Origin: Ignavibacteria bacterium
GTDB taxonomy: Bacteria > Bacteroidota > Ignavibacteria > Tepidaquicellales > Tepidaquicellaceae
Assembly: GCA_016709315.1 (NCBI GenBank)
Contig: JADJMZ010000003.1
Location: forward strand, 186,001-250,000
Direction of reading: 5' to 3'
DNA: 64,000 nt
Positions within the stretch are counted from its first letter, which is position 1. Each line of letters begins with the position of its first letter. The position numbers and the translations under genes are program-made. Positions 28,207 to 38,137 of the stretch are shown here, in pieces. A model generated the notes under the pieces. That model saw nothing but the letters and a program-made list of their open reading frames with translations, was not told where the DNA came from and did no database searches.

Positions 28207-29323
28207 AAAGAAGATTTTAATTCTGACAACAGAATTTCCTCCGGGACCAGGCGGGATAGGCAATCATGCATATAATTTATCGGACTTTCTGAACAGGAGT
28301 AAAATTGAAGTAAAAGTTATCACAGCTTCTGATTTTACAGATGAGTCAGCTGAGAAAAAATTTGATGAAAAACAGAATTACAGAGTAATAAGATTTAAAA
28401 GATATGACAGCAGAATCAGAACTTACAGAGAGAGATTAAAAATTATTTCAGAAGAAGTAAGTAGTGAGAATTTCACACATATAATATTTTCAGGAAGATT
28501 TTCACTTTATGCTTCATTGTTTTTAAAAAAGTTTAAAGATAAAATAAAATTCTTAGCAATTGCGCATGGCGGAGATATTAATGCAGGGAATATTACAGAA
28601 AAATATTTTATCACAAAAGCGCTTAAGCAGATGGATCTTATAATCCCTGTTTCGGAATATTCTAAAACCAAACTGCCTTCAGGGATAAGCGATTCAAAAA
28701 TCAAAGTAATTCATAACGGCTTTAACTTTGAAAAAATGGATACACTTATACTGAGGAATAAACCTGAAATCAAAGACAAGCTTACTCTTGTATCTGTAGG
28801 AACAGTATGGCCGAGAAAAGGTCATCACAATGTTCTGAAAGCATTTGAGGAGATTCTGAAAGTCTATCCGGAAGTTAAGTATAACATAGCAGGTCGTCTT
28901 GCAGATCTTTCAAAAGTAAAAGAATATTTTGATGATAAGAATTTAAAAGATCATCTGAATATCGCCGGACAGGTAACGAATGAGGAGCTGCATAATATTC
29001 TGAGAGATTCAGATATATTTATTTTACTGAGTGAAAGTCAGAGCAGCGGTGATTTCGAAGGATTCGGCATAGCTGTTCTTGAAGCAAATCATTTCGGATT
29101 GCCGGCAATAGGATCCAGGAACAGCGGACTGGAAGATGCAATAAAAAACGGAGTAAGCGGAATACTTGTTGATCCGAAAAACACAAAGGAAATCTGTAAT
29201 GCGATTACAGAAATTAAAAACAATTATCCGTTTTACAGTGAAGGAGCGAGGAAATGGTCGGCAAGCCATCACTGGTCTGAAATTATTAAAAGCTACATTA
29301 ATGAAATTGAAAAAATTAATTAA
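28178..29323 (+). CDS. GT4 family glycosyltransferase
   Basis: A 381-residue GT-B enzyme. The acceptor loop is EFPPGPGGIGNHAYNLS at about 19-35, IPVSEYSKTKLPSGI precedes the linker, GTVWPRKGHHNVLKAF starts the donor domain near 207 and the E-x7-E pair is in FEGFGIAVLEANHFG at about 292-306. ATG 28178 overlaps the previous gene by 29 bases; TTG 28193 is an alternative start. It is a standard retaining sugar transferase of the cytoplasm. Confidence 0.9.
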   Translation: MKETELSGYRKKILILTTEFPPGPGGIGNHAYNLSDFLNRSKIEVKVITASDFTDESAEKKFDEKQNYRVIRFKRYDSRIRTYRERLKIISEEVSSENFTHIIFSGRFSLYASLFLKKFKDKIKFLAIAHGGDINAGNITEKYFITKALKQMDLIIPVSEYSKTKLPSGISDSKIKVIHNGFNFEKMDTLILRNKPEIKDKLTLVSVGTVWPRKGHHNVLKAFEEILKVYPEVKYNIAGRLADLSKVKEYFDDKNLKDHLNIAGQVTNEELHNILRDSDIFILLSESQSSGDFEGFGIAVLEANHFGLPAIGSRNSGLEDAIKNGVSGILVDPKNTKEICNAITEIKNNYPFYSEGARKWSASHHWSEIIKSYINEIEKIN

Positions 29324-29326
29324 GTT

Positions 29327-31210
29327 ATGTGCGGATTCTTAGGAGCTGTTGATTTTAATAAAGGCGTCGGATTCATATATCCTCAGCTTTAGGAAGGTCT
29401 GAGACTCATCAATCACCGTGGTCCTGACGGAAGCAGAGAAATGCTTTCAGGCAAAGGGTTTATGGGACATAACAGATTAAGCATTATTGATCTGTCTTCT
29501 GAAGCAGATCAGCCGATGAAATCAGTTTATGCAGATGCTTATATAATTTTTAACGGAGAAATTTATAATTATAAAGAATTAAAGAAAAAGCTGGGTAATA
29601 TAAAATTAAGGACAAATTCAGATACTGAGGTGCTGCTTGAAGGTTATCTGAATTTTGGAATTGATTTTATAAAACTGCTCAGAGGAATTTATTCATTTGC
29701 AATCTTTGATAACAGAAGCGAACAGAATGTAGTACTCGGAAGAGATCCGTCGGGAATTAAACCGCTGTATCTTTATGATAAGAATGGTTTGAAAATTTTC
29801 GGAAGTGAAATAAAAGCGATTGTACCGTCTGTGAGAAATGAATTAACGGTTAACGAAAATATTCTGAAAACTTTTTTAAATCTCGGATATTGTCTTGAAC
29901 CGTATTCGATTTACAATGAGATCAACTGTGTAAATCCCGGTAATGTTGTTATCATTAAAGAAGGAAGGACTTTTAAGCACGACCTTACTTCATTTAATTT
30001 TGAAAGTTCGAACAAATACAGTTACAGAGAGAATACGGAGTTATCCGAAGAAAAATTAAAAACAGCAGTTGAGAGAAATCTTATTGCTGACGTGGAAGTC
30101 GCAGTTGCATTGAGCGGAGGAATTGATTCTTCATTGATATACGCTTTTGCAAATAAAATCAACAGCAGGATAAAAGGTCTTACAATAAAGTTTGATGATG
30201 AGGAATATAATGAAGAAGAGATAGCAAGGATATATTCTCAGACGCTTAAAGGAAATCATGAGTTTGTGGAAGTTGATACAGAATTAAATTTAGATACACT
30301 TAATAGAATACTTCTGAATTTTGATCAGCCCTATGCCGATTCATCTGCAGTAAATGTTTTTTATCTGACAAAGGCGACAGGCAAAGTCACCAAAGTATTA
30401 CTTGGAGGGGACGGAGGAGACGAGTTATTCAACGGTTATCCTTCTCAGACATGGCTTACTTATATTTACAATTTAGGAAAAAATAAATTATTACAGAAAG
30501 GCGGAGCATTTATTTTTAACACAGCATTCCGGGCTGCAAATGAAATTCACAGAAGGTCAGTAAAAAGAATTTCTGATCTCTGGAATGACAAGCCTCACGA
30601 GTTATTGTATGACTGGCATTCATGGTTTCCGAGAAAGTCCGGATATTCAGGAGGAAGTCCGTTTCTTTTTGATACATACCCGGGAGTAGAGTTTTATAAT
30701 ACTGTGTTTAGTACCAATGCTCCGGCGGATTTCAGGCATACAGTGGTTTTTGATTATTTCAGGAAGCAGATGCTGAGCGACTATCTGCGAAAGACAGATA
30801 TGATGTCTATGCTGAACGGAGTCGAATACAGAGTTCCTTTTCTTGATGAAGACCTTACTGAATTCGCGCTGACAATACCTTTTTCTCAGAAATCTTCTCT
30901 TAATGAAACCAAGAAAATCCTGAGATTGATACACAGTAATTATTTTCCTGCAAAGACAAGCAAAGCTCCGAAAAAGGGATTTACAATTCCTCTGGATACT
31001 TCACTGAGTAAAGATGAGTTCAATGTCATTCGGGAAAATTTATTAAAAAACGGAAACATAGTACATCAGTACATTAAAAAAGATTACGTAGAATTTTTAT
31101 TTAAAGGATTGGATAACAGAGAGAGTGTTCAGTCGGATATAAGCAGAGCGGGGATTTATCAGAGAATACTAATGCTTTACAGTCTGAGCTTATGGAATGA
31201 AAATAAATGA
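29327..31210 (+). pseudogene. asnB: Asparagine synthase (glutamine-hydrolysing), in-frame stop
   Basis: The frame from ATG 29327 begins MCGFLGAVDF, with the glutaminase nucleophile Cys2, and continues to 31210, but a TAG at 29390-29392 (codon 22) interrupts it. After the stop come LRLINHRGPDGS, NGEIYNYKEL, the ATP P-loop VALSGGIDSSLIYAF at about 260 and LLGGDGGDELFNGY, all normal for AsnB. Full length would be about 627 residues. Starting at ATG 29441 instead would drop Cys2 and kill ammonia production from glutamine. It probably amidates a uronic acid in the glycan and does not make free asparagine, given its place among sugar genes. Real mutation or base error is unresolved. Confidence 0.8.
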
Positions 31211-32337
31211 AACTTGCAATAATATCACATACTCCTCATTATCAAAAAAACGGAAAGATATCCGGCTGGGGATCGACAATAAGGGAAGTAAATCATCTTA
31301 TTAAATTATTCGATGAAATTTATCACATTGCGCCTTTGCATTCTGAAGAATCTCCGGACAGTTCAATTGAATATCAAAGCGATAAAATAAAATTCATAGC
31401 TCTTAAACCTTATGGCGGAGAAAGCTTAGGACAGAAGTTTTCAATAATATCAACAGCTCCATACAATTTAAAAAAGATAAATTCAGTTTTGAAAAATTTT
31501 GACAGGGAAGACTGGGTTCAGTTCAGAGCTCCGACTGCCATGGGAGTTTATGCTTTGCCTTATTTAAAAATTATGAACAAGTCAAAGTTATGGGTGAAAT
31601 ATGCGGGCAACTGGAGAATGGAAGATCCGCCTTTATCATACAGATTTCAGAAATGGTGGCTTGAAAATAATTATCAGGGATCGAAAGTTACTATTAACGG
31701 TTACTGGGAAGGTCAGAAAGATCATATACTTGATTTTCAGAATCCATGTTTTGACAATGACGAGCTTGAACGTGCGGGAAAAATTGGCGCTGTAAAGAAT
31801 TTCGATAGTAAGCTTACATTATGTTTTGCAGGATCTCTTACACCAAACAAGGGCGTGGATATATTGTTAGATGCGCTTAAAATGACAGAAACAAAAAACG
31901 AAATCGAAGAAATGATCTTTGCAGGAGACGGAATCGAAAGAATAAAATATGAAAAAGCGGCATCTGAAATTAATATGAAAATTTCCTTTGATGGATTATT
32001 AAGCAGGAGTGAACTGGAAAAGGTCTATGAGAAATCTCATATTATAATTCTTCCAAGCCAATCAGAAGGATTTCCGAAAGTAATTGCTGAAGCTGCAGCA
32101 TTCGGATGTGTGCCGGTAGTTTCCGATGTTTCTTCCATAAGCCAGTATTTTGATGAAACAAAAAGTTTTCTTTTGAAAAATATAAATGCAACTGAAATTA
32201 AAATGAAATTAGATATTGCACTGAGCAACAGAAAGAAACTTAAGGAAATGTCTTTATCATGCATAAAGGCAGCTGAAATATTTACTTATGAGCATTACAT
32301 GAATTCACTCAGGAGTAAAATTATTTTTGCGGATTAA
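31207..32337 (+). CDS. GT4 family glycosyltransferase
   Basis: A 376-residue GT-B enzyme whose ATG overlaps the previous TGA. FAGSLTPNKGVDILLDAL starts the nucleotide-sugar domain at about 206 and the retaining pair lies in QSEGFPKVIAEAAAFG at about 283-298. The N-terminal region has GKISGWGSTIREVNHLI instead of the common GG motif. A gap of 92 bases follows before the polymerase-like gene. Confidence 0.88.
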   Translation: MKLAIISHTPHYQKNGKISGWGSTIREVNHLIKLFDEIYHIAPLHSEESPDSSIEYQSDKIKFIALKPYGGESLGQKFSIISTAPYNLKKINSVLKNFDREDWVQFRAPTAMGVYALPYLKIMNKSKLWVKYAGNWRMEDPPLSYRFQKWWLENNYQGSKVTINGYWEGQKDHILDFQNPCFDNDELERAGKIGAVKNFDSKLTLCFAGSLTPNKGVDILLDALKMTETKNEIEEMIFAGDGIERIKYEKAASEINMKISFDGLLSRSELEKVYEKSHIIILPSQSEGFPKVIAEAAAFGCVPVVSDVSSISQYFDETKSFLLKNINATEIKMKLDIALSNRKKLKEMSLSCIKAAEIFTYEHYMNSLRSKIIFAD

Positions 32338-32429
32338 ATTATTCATGTTGAACTAAATTATCTTTAAAAATACATAGTTAGAATTAATCAGAATGATTAC
32401 TTTTATTAAAATTAACATTTGATTCTTTA

Positions 32430-33767
32430 GTGAAGAATTCACCATACAAAGCGGAAATATATTTATTATTTACAATAGCACTGGGTTTATCAATGCTGTT
32501 AAATCCAAAACTCAGCACAACATATTCTCTTATAATTGTCGCTATTGGGATGTACAGAATATTATCTAAAAAAAACACCGATGGTGCGGCTCATATTCTT
32601 GCCGGATATGTAGTCGGAATTGAAGTGTTATTCAGAATGAACTCGGGGGGATTCGGTTATGAATACGGTAAATATGCAGCTATATTATTTCTGGTAACAG
32701 GTTTTCTTGTTGAAAAGATCAAGAAAAAAACACCAACGATATATATAGTTTTCCTGCTTCTGATGGTGCCATCTATTTTTTTCGTTGAATATCCGACATT
32801 TGATCTTACGCGGCAGATGGTATCTTTTAATCTTTCCGGTCCTGTAATCCTTACAATTTCCGCTGTATATTTTTACAGACGCAAGTTAAATCCTGTACAG
32901 TTAAGAAAATTATTTTTAAGTATTCTGTATCCTATCGCCGCAATGTCAATATTCGTTTATTTCAGATCAGGATCGCTGGAAGAAATGGAGTTTACGACAG
33001 AATCTAATTTTCAGGCAAGCGGCGGATTCGGTCCAAATCAGGTATCAACGATTTTCGGACTGGGAATACTAATTATTTCTATGGCATATTTTCTAAACAT
33101 AAGACTTTTCAGGTTAAAATATCTTAATGTTATATTGCTCCTTGGATTTCTTGTAAGAGGACTTGCTACATTTTCAAGAGGCGGAATGCTGGCTCCGATG
33201 GCGGCAATAATTGTCTGCATAGTTGTCATGTCATTGTCGGATGCAGGATTTCAGGCAAAGATCGGAAGGACTGTTTATGCTTTTCTTGCAATCTTTGTTA
33301 TAGGATTTGCAGGATTTTATTATGTAAATGATGTCAGCGGAGGATTACTTGAAATGCGGTTCAAAGGTGAGTCTATGTATAATAAAGAGAAGAGCAACAT
33401 GTTCAGCGGAAGAGAAGAAATTTTTCAGGAAGATATGGAAATTTTTGAGGGAAATGTTCTTACCGGAGTAGGACCCGGAATGGCAAGTGAAAAAAGAGGC
33501 GAGATAAGCGGAGTGGAATCGGCTGCGCATATTGAATATTCCAGAATGCTCGCCGAACACGGATTATTCGGACTTGTCGCGATTTTTATCATTGTGCTTT
33601 TCCCTGCTAAATATTTTCTGAGTCTAAAATCATCTGATAATAAAATTATACTGATTCTCTGCGTAGTGTTTGTCTTTATAACTCTGGGGCATGCAGCTAT
33701 GAGAACTGCCGCGCCGGGATTTATTTACGGGATGGCTTTCATTAATATTGTCAGACTCCGTCAATGA
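32430..33767 (+). CDS. O-antigen ligase/polymerase family membrane protein (WaaL/Wzy-like)
   Basis: A 445-residue protein with about 11-12 membrane helices, starting at GTG. The large periplasmic loop has the Wzy_C signatures: RGGMLAPMAAIIV near 250, then GREEIFQEDMEIFEGNVLTG and VGPGMASEKRG, and AHIEYSRMLAEHGLFGL at about 366-382 with the conserved His and Glu. It either polymerises repeat units on undecaprenyl diphosphate or ligates the glycan to a lipid or protein acceptor; sequence alone does not separate these. It is the only such protein in the window. Confidence 0.85.
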   Translation: MKNSPYKAEIYLLFTIALGLSMLLNPKLSTTYSLIIVAIGMYRILSKKNTDGAAHILAGYVVGIEVLFRMNSGGFGYEYGKYAAILFLVTGFLVEKIKKKTPTIYIVFLLLMVPSIFFVEYPTFDLTRQMVSFNLSGPVILTISAVYFYRRKLNPVQLRKLFLSILYPIAAMSIFVYFRSGSLEEMEFTTESNFQASGGFGPNQVSTIFGLGILIISMAYFLNIRLFRLKYLNVILLLGFLVRGLATFSRGGMLAPMAAIIVCIVVMSLSDAGFQAKIGRTVYAFLAIFVIGFAGFYYVNDVSGGLLEMRFKGESMYNKEKSNMFSGREEIFQEDMEIFEGNVLTGVGPGMASEKRGEISGVESAAHIEYSRMLAEHGLFGLVAIFIIVLFPAKYFLSLKSSDNKIILILCVVFVFITLGHAAMRTAAPGFIYGMAFINIVRLRQ

Positions 33768-34783
33768 TCCTGTACGCAGGGAATATACTTTCAAAATTCG
33801 GTTACACGCCAACATTCATAGAAACTCTAACGCCTAAGCTTTCAGAATATTATAATGTGAAAGCGGTTTCAGATAAAAAAAATCAGTTATACAGAATGTT
33901 TGATATGATCTCAGCTCTTTTTAATAATAAAAAAAAGATTGATGCTGTAATTATTGATTCATACAGCATGAGAGCGTTTTGGTATACTTACATCCTTTCA
34001 AAGTTAAGTGTTTATTTTGGCATCCCTTATATTCCTATTTTAAGAGGAGGCGGATATTATGACAGACTTAAATCATCACCTGAATATTGTAAATTTGTTT
34101 TTACAAATTCATATAAAAACATCTCACCTTCTCTTTTTCTGAAAAACATTTTTTTAAAAGAAGGTTATGAAGCAGAATATATCCCTAATTTTATTCCGGT
34201 CTCAAAATATAAATTTAAACAAAGAGATACTGTAAGACCAAAACTGTTCTGGGTAAGATCATTTGACAGGACTTATAATCCTGAGCTGGCAGTCCTTATT
34301 TTAAAAAAACTTAAATCAAAGTATCCGGAAGCTGAACTTTGTATGGTCGGTCCGGATAAGGACGGAAGTCTGCAAAAAGTAATTGATTTAGCAAAGGAGC
34401 TTGAAGTTTCAGATTCATTGAAAATAACCGGCAGACTTTCAAAAGATGAATGGATCAAATGCTCAGAAGATTATGATATTTTTATTAATACAACAGATTA
34501 TGATAATCATCCTGTCAGCGTAATAGAGGCAATGGCTTTAGGTCTTCCTGTAGTTTCTACTGATGTCGGAGGTATTCCGTACCTTATAGAAGATAATACA
34601 GACGGACTGCTTGTTCCTCCGGATAATGCCGGCAAATTTACTGAACAGATAGACAGATTGATTGCAGATAAGAATCTTGTATTGAGTCTTACGCAGAATG
34701 CCAGAAGTAAGGTAAATGATTTTGACTGGGAAATACTGAAACATAAATGGTTCAACCTTCTTGATCCTCTGATAAAAAAATAA
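33764..34783 (+). CDS. GT4 family glycosyltransferase
   Basis: A 339-residue GT-B enzyme, overlapping the previous stop by four bases. The acceptor domain is short. VRSFDRTYNPELAVLIL at about 165 opens the donor domain, GRLSKDEWIKCSEDYDIFI follows, and the donor site DNHPVSVIEAMALGLPVV is at about 247-264, with the usual first Glu replaced by the His-Pro variant seen in many bacterial GT4 enzymes. It ends four bases before the AMP-ligase gene. Confidence 0.87.
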   Translation: MILYAGNILSKFGYTPTFIETLTPKLSEYYNVKAVSDKKNQLYRMFDMISALFNNKKKIDAVIIDSYSMRAFWYTYILSKLSVYFGIPYIPILRGGGYYDRLKSSPEYCKFVFTNSYKNISPSLFLKNIFLKEGYEAEYIPNFIPVSKYKFKQRDTVRPKLFWVRSFDRTYNPELAVLILKKLKSKYPEAELCMVGPDKDGSLQKVIDLAKELEVSDSLKITGRLSKDEWIKCSEDYDIFINTTDYDNHPVSVIEAMALGLPVVSTDVGGIPYLIEDNTDGLLVPPDNAGKFTEQIDRLIADKNLVLSLTQNARSKVNDFDWEILKHKWFNLLDPLIKK

Positions 34784-34787
34784 GAGT

Positions 34788-35426
34788 ATGTCGTTCCTTG
34801 AATTAAGTTTGAAATTAAAAGGGTTTCCTCTAGCAAAAGCGGAGAATGAATTGAAAAGAATTCAGTCTCTGACTGAAACGGAATTCAGGAAATGGCATTT
34901 AAATAAAAGATGGGAAATAGTAAAATATCATTACGGCAACAATGATTTTTACAAAAGTAAAATAGGGAATAAACTTCCTGAAAACTGGGAAGACATTCCT
35001 GTGATAGTAAAGGGAGATTATCAGAACTCTGATAAGAATTTAATTTCTGATTCTGTTCAAAAAAAAGATCTTTACACCGGTTACACTTCAGGATCATCCG
35101 GTCATCCTTTCAGTTACGCTAAAGATAAGTTCGCACATGCAATGACCTGGGCATTGATAAAGAACAGATACAATGATTTCGGACTTACGCTAAACTCACG
35201 TCAGGCAAGGTTTTACGGGATACCTTTTGAAAGAATAGATTACATGAAAGAAAAGTTCAAGGATTTTCTTTCCAACAGGTTACGCTTTCCTGTATTTGAT
35301 TTGTCGGATGATATGCTTGAAATATTTCTGAAGAGATTTGAGTCTTCTGAATTTGATTATATCTACGGTTATACAAATTCTATAGTTCTCTTTGCCAGAT
35401 TTATTATCAGAAAAAATTGTCCTTAA
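34788..35426 (+). CDS. PaaK/CapK-like AMP-ligase, N-terminal part (frameshifted)
   Basis: First half of an adenylate-forming enzyme of the phenylacetate-CoA-ligase/CapK group. The nucleotide-binding loop YTGYTSGSSGHPFSY lies at about 101-115. The frame ends at RKNCP, while the continuation is open in the +1 frame from about 35392, so one extra base near 35398-35412 (T3 or A6 run) would account for the split. CapK-type proteins in capsule loci probably activate a carboxylic acid as an acyl-adenylate for transfer to a sugar or amine. The intact gene would be 34788-36087, about 432 residues, a normal length for the family. Confidence 0.75.
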   Translation: MSFLELSLKLKGFPLAKAENELKRIQSLTETEFRKWHLNKRWEIVKYHYGNNDFYKSKIGNKLPENWEDIPVIVKGDYQNSDKNLISDSVQKKDLYTGYTSGSSGHPFSYAKDKFAHAMTWALIKNRYNDFGLTLNSRQARFYGIPFERIDYMKEKFKDFLSNRLRFPVFDLSDDMLEIFLKRFESSEFDYIYGYTNSIVLFARFIIRKNCP

Positions 35427-36087
35427 AGAAGTATGTCCTTCATTAAAAGTCTGTATCTGTACATCTGAAAACTGTACTGAAGAGGATAAAAAAGTAATCA
35501 CTGAAGCATTCGGAGTTCCTGCTGTAAATGAATACGGAACGTCGGAAGTTGACCTGATAGCCTTTGAGGATTTTAGCGGCAAATGGAAACTGTCTGAAGA
35601 AAATATTTACATTGAAATATTAGATAACGAAGGTAAGAGACTGACTAAAGGAGGCGAAGGAAGAATAATTCTGACCGCATTGCACAACAAGGCAATGCCG
35701 TTTATCAGATATGAAATTGGTGATAAGGCAATTATAGAACCAAGTGAAGACAAGATAGTAATTAAACAGCTTTTGGGAGGAGTAAATGATATTATTATAC
35801 TTCCAAGCGGAAAAAAATCTTCTGGTGTAACTTTTTATTTTATCACAAGAGATGTGCTTGAAAGCAGCGGTATGTTAAGAGAGTTTATAATCAGGCAGAT
35901 TTCAAAAGACAGATTTGTATTTGATGTTGTATCAGACAGTGATATTAGTGAAGAAGACAAATTGATCATTCAAAAGAAAATGGATCTTTACCTTGAACCA
36001 GGACTTAGCTTTGAAATTAACAGAGTTGATAAAATAGAGCGCACAAAGGCAGGAAAGATGAAACATTTTCATTCTCAATTAAACTGA
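35392..36087 (+). CDS. PaaK/CapK-like AMP-ligase, C-terminal part (frameshifted)
   Basis: Second half of the enzyme that starts at 34788. It holds VPAVNEYGTSEVDLIAFE (the family's Y-G-T/S-E motif near residue 45 of this frame), RLTKGGEGRIILTALHNKAMPFIRYEIGD with the hinge Asp, and a C-terminal subdomain ending KIERTKAGKMKHF, in which the Lys of AGKMK corresponds to the catalytic lysine position. Because the motif set is complete across the two frames, the protein is probably functional once the frame is corrected. The ATG at 35392 is not a real start. Confidence 0.72.
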   Translation: MPDLLSEKIVLKEVCPSLKVCICTSENCTEEDKKVITEAFGVPAVNEYGTSEVDLIAFEDFSGKWKLSEENIYIEILDNEGKRLTKGGEGRIILTALHNKAMPFIRYEIGDKAIIEPSEDKIVIKQLLGGVNDIIILPSGKKSSGVTFYFITRDVLESSGMLREFIIRQISKDRFVFDVVSDSDISEEDKLIIQKKMDLYLEPGLSFEINRVDKIERTKAGKMKHFHSQLN

Positions 36088-36088
36088 A

Positions 36089-37279
36089 TTGAAGTTAGTC
36101 ATACTCACGCAATATTTTATTCCGGAGATCGGAGCTCCGTCAAACCGGCTTCTGGAGCTATCGAAAAGACTTATCAAAGACGGATGGGAAGTAACGGTAG
36201 TAACCGGAATGCCGAATTATCCTAAAGGTAAAATATTCGATGAATACAAAGGAAGATTTAATTCAAAGGAAACCATTGACGGAATAAACATAATAAGATA
36301 CTGGCTTTACGCATCTATTTCAACGAAAAGGATTCCAAGAATAATTTCAATGTTATCGTTTTCAGTTACGAGTCTGCTGAGTATATTCAGTTTGAAAAAA
36401 TTTAATGCAGATTTTTTATTTGTGGAGAGTCCGCCGCTGACGCTCGGATTCAGCGCTTATCTTCTGACGCTTTTTTCAAAGACAAAGATGATCATGAATG
36501 TATCGGATATATGGCCTCTGACAGCCAAAGAGCTTGGTGTAATCGGAGACGGTTTTTTGTATAATCAGATAGAAAAACTTGAGAAGTTTCTTTATAGAAA
36601 ATCTTTTCTTTGCACAGGTCAGTCGGAAGAGATCATTACTCACATAAGTAAAACAGCAGGGGACAAAGTATATTTATTCAGGAACGGAGTTGAAGTAAAC
36701 AGATTTAAAACACCTTTGCCAAAAGATAAAGCTGAGGGGAATATAAAAATAGTTTATGCAGGTCTGATCGGCGTAGCGCAGGGAATACCGGATATTGCAA
36801 GGAATATTAATTTCACAGAACTCGGAGCTGAATTTCATATCTACGGAGAAGGCGGAGAAAGAAATATTCTGGAAAATTTTTTAAAAGAAAATCCCGGCAG
36901 AAACATTTTTCTTCATAAGAGTGTGAAGAGAGATGAAATTCCCGGACTGTTAAGCGAATTTTACTGCACTATCATTCCGCTTGTAATAAATATTTACGGA
37001 GCAGTTCCATCTAAAATTTATGAAGCAATGGCGGCAGGACTTCCGATATTATTTTCCGGTTCAGGCGAAGGTGAAAAAATAGTGAGGGATAATAAAGCAG
37101 GTTTGATTTCAGAGCCAAAAGATTTTGAAAAGCTGAAAGAAAATATTTTGAAAATTAAAAATTCTCCTGAGCTAAGGAATGAAATTTCATTAAACTGCAG
37201 AAAACTTGCGGAAGATAAATTTGACAGAGACAAAATAACGGATGATTTTTCAAACAAACTTATTTCATTTAAAAGCTAA
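36089..37279 (+). CDS. GT4 family glycosyltransferase, WbuB-like
   Basis: A 396-residue GT-B enzyme starting at TTG one base after the previous stop. The opening TQYFIPEIGAPSNRLLELS and the sequence VTVVTGMPNYPKGKIFDEYKG resemble WbuB, an L-fucosamine transferase of E. coli O26, and relatives in many O-antigen loci. The donor domain shows YAGLIGVAQGIPDI and YEAMAAGLPILFSGSGEG at about 310-327. The sugar it transfers here cannot be assigned from similarity of this kind. Confidence 0.88.
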   Translation: MKLVILTQYFIPEIGAPSNRLLELSKRLIKDGWEVTVVTGMPNYPKGKIFDEYKGRFNSKETIDGINIIRYWLYASISTKRIPRIISMLSFSVTSLLSIFSLKKFNADFLFVESPPLTLGFSAYLLTLFSKTKMIMNVSDIWPLTAKELGVIGDGFLYNQIEKLEKFLYRKSFLCTGQSEEIITHISKTAGDKVYLFRNGVEVNRFKTPLPKDKAEGNIKIVYAGLIGVAQGIPDIARNINFTELGAEFHIYGEGGERNILENFLKENPGRNIFLHKSVKRDEIPGLLSEFYCTIIPLVINIYGAVPSKIYEAMAAGLPILFSGSGEGEKIVRDNKAGLISEPKDFEKLKENILKIKNSPELRNEISLNCRKLAEDKFDRDKITDDFSNKLISFKS

Positions 37280-37295
37280 ATATAGTAAATCGTAA

Positions 37296-38111
37296 ATGCG
37301 TAGTGTTTTTATCGGATCAAAAAATGAATTTGATGAACTTGTAGTCGATTGGCTTTCACAAAATACGGAAATAGCCGGAGTTGTATGGTCAGACTCAGCT
37401 ACCTGGAGAAAGACATGGAAGGGAAGAATTCAGTACGGACTGAAGAGAGCGAAGAAATACGGATTCCTTAAAGTAATTGACGAGTTGTTTTTGTTTTTTT
37501 ATGTTAAGAAAAAAGTTGCTGTAAAAGAATTAGGATTGCTGAAAAGAGAAGTTATCAGACCTTACTGGAAAAATAACGGAAGAAAGTTCGAAGATCTGAA
37601 GTTCAAAGAAATGAGTTCTGACAATGTAAACAAGAAAGAAGTAATTGATTTTCTGAACGAAGTGAAACCGGATGTAATATTTGCAATGTGCGTTAACGAT
37701 TTTTTCGGAAAAAAGATCAGGGCTATTCCTAAGTATGGAGTATTCCTTTGGCACGAAGGTCTTACACCTGAATACAAAGGATTATATTCTCCTTTCTGGA
37801 CTCTTTATAACGGCGAATATGATAAACTCGCTTATACTTTTCTTAGAATGAACGATGATATAGACGGCGGGGAAGTATTTGTGCAGGGATTTGCAAAGGA
37901 CATAGATCTGACAAAGCACAATTATTCTTTCATCGGTCACAAAGCCATATATGACAGTCTGGATGAAGTAGGAAGTTTTCTTAAATTACTTGAAAGCGGA
38001 AAAGAGAAACGGCTTGAAAGAAAAAATACTAAAGCCGGATATTATACATATCCGGGTCTTTCTCATTATTTAAAAATGAGAAAAAGAATTAAAAAGCATC
38101 TGGCGAAATAA
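37296..38111 (+). CDS. Formyltransferase-like protein (divergent)
   Basis: A 271-residue protein of the formyltransferase fold. The active-site region reads GVFLWHEGLTPEYKGLYSP at about 148-166, where methionyl-tRNA and sugar formyltransferases have N-x-H-x-S-x-LP-x-x-RG; His and the Pro-x-x-Gly turn are kept, but Leu replaces the catalytic Asn. The second signature MNDDIDGGEVFVQ at about 187-199 keeps the catalytic Asp. It may formylate an amino sugar made by the local aminotransferases, or use a different one-carbon or carbamoyl donor. There is no tRNA-binding C-terminal domain. Confidence 0.75.
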   Translation: MRSVFIGSKNEFDELVVDWLSQNTEIAGVVWSDSATWRKTWKGRIQYGLKRAKKYGFLKVIDELFLFFYVKKKVAVKELGLLKREVIRPYWKNNGRKFEDLKFKEMSSDNVNKKEVIDFLNEVKPDVIFAMCVNDFFGKKIRAIPKYGVFLWHEGLTPEYKGLYSPFWTLYNGEYDKLAYTFLRMNDDIDGGEVFVQGFAKDIDLTKHNYSFIGHKAIYDSLDEVGSFLKLLESGKEKRLERKNTKAGYYTYPGLSHYLKMRKRIKKHLAK

Positions 38112-38137
38112 TTTTTTAAACAAGAAAAATCTAAGAT

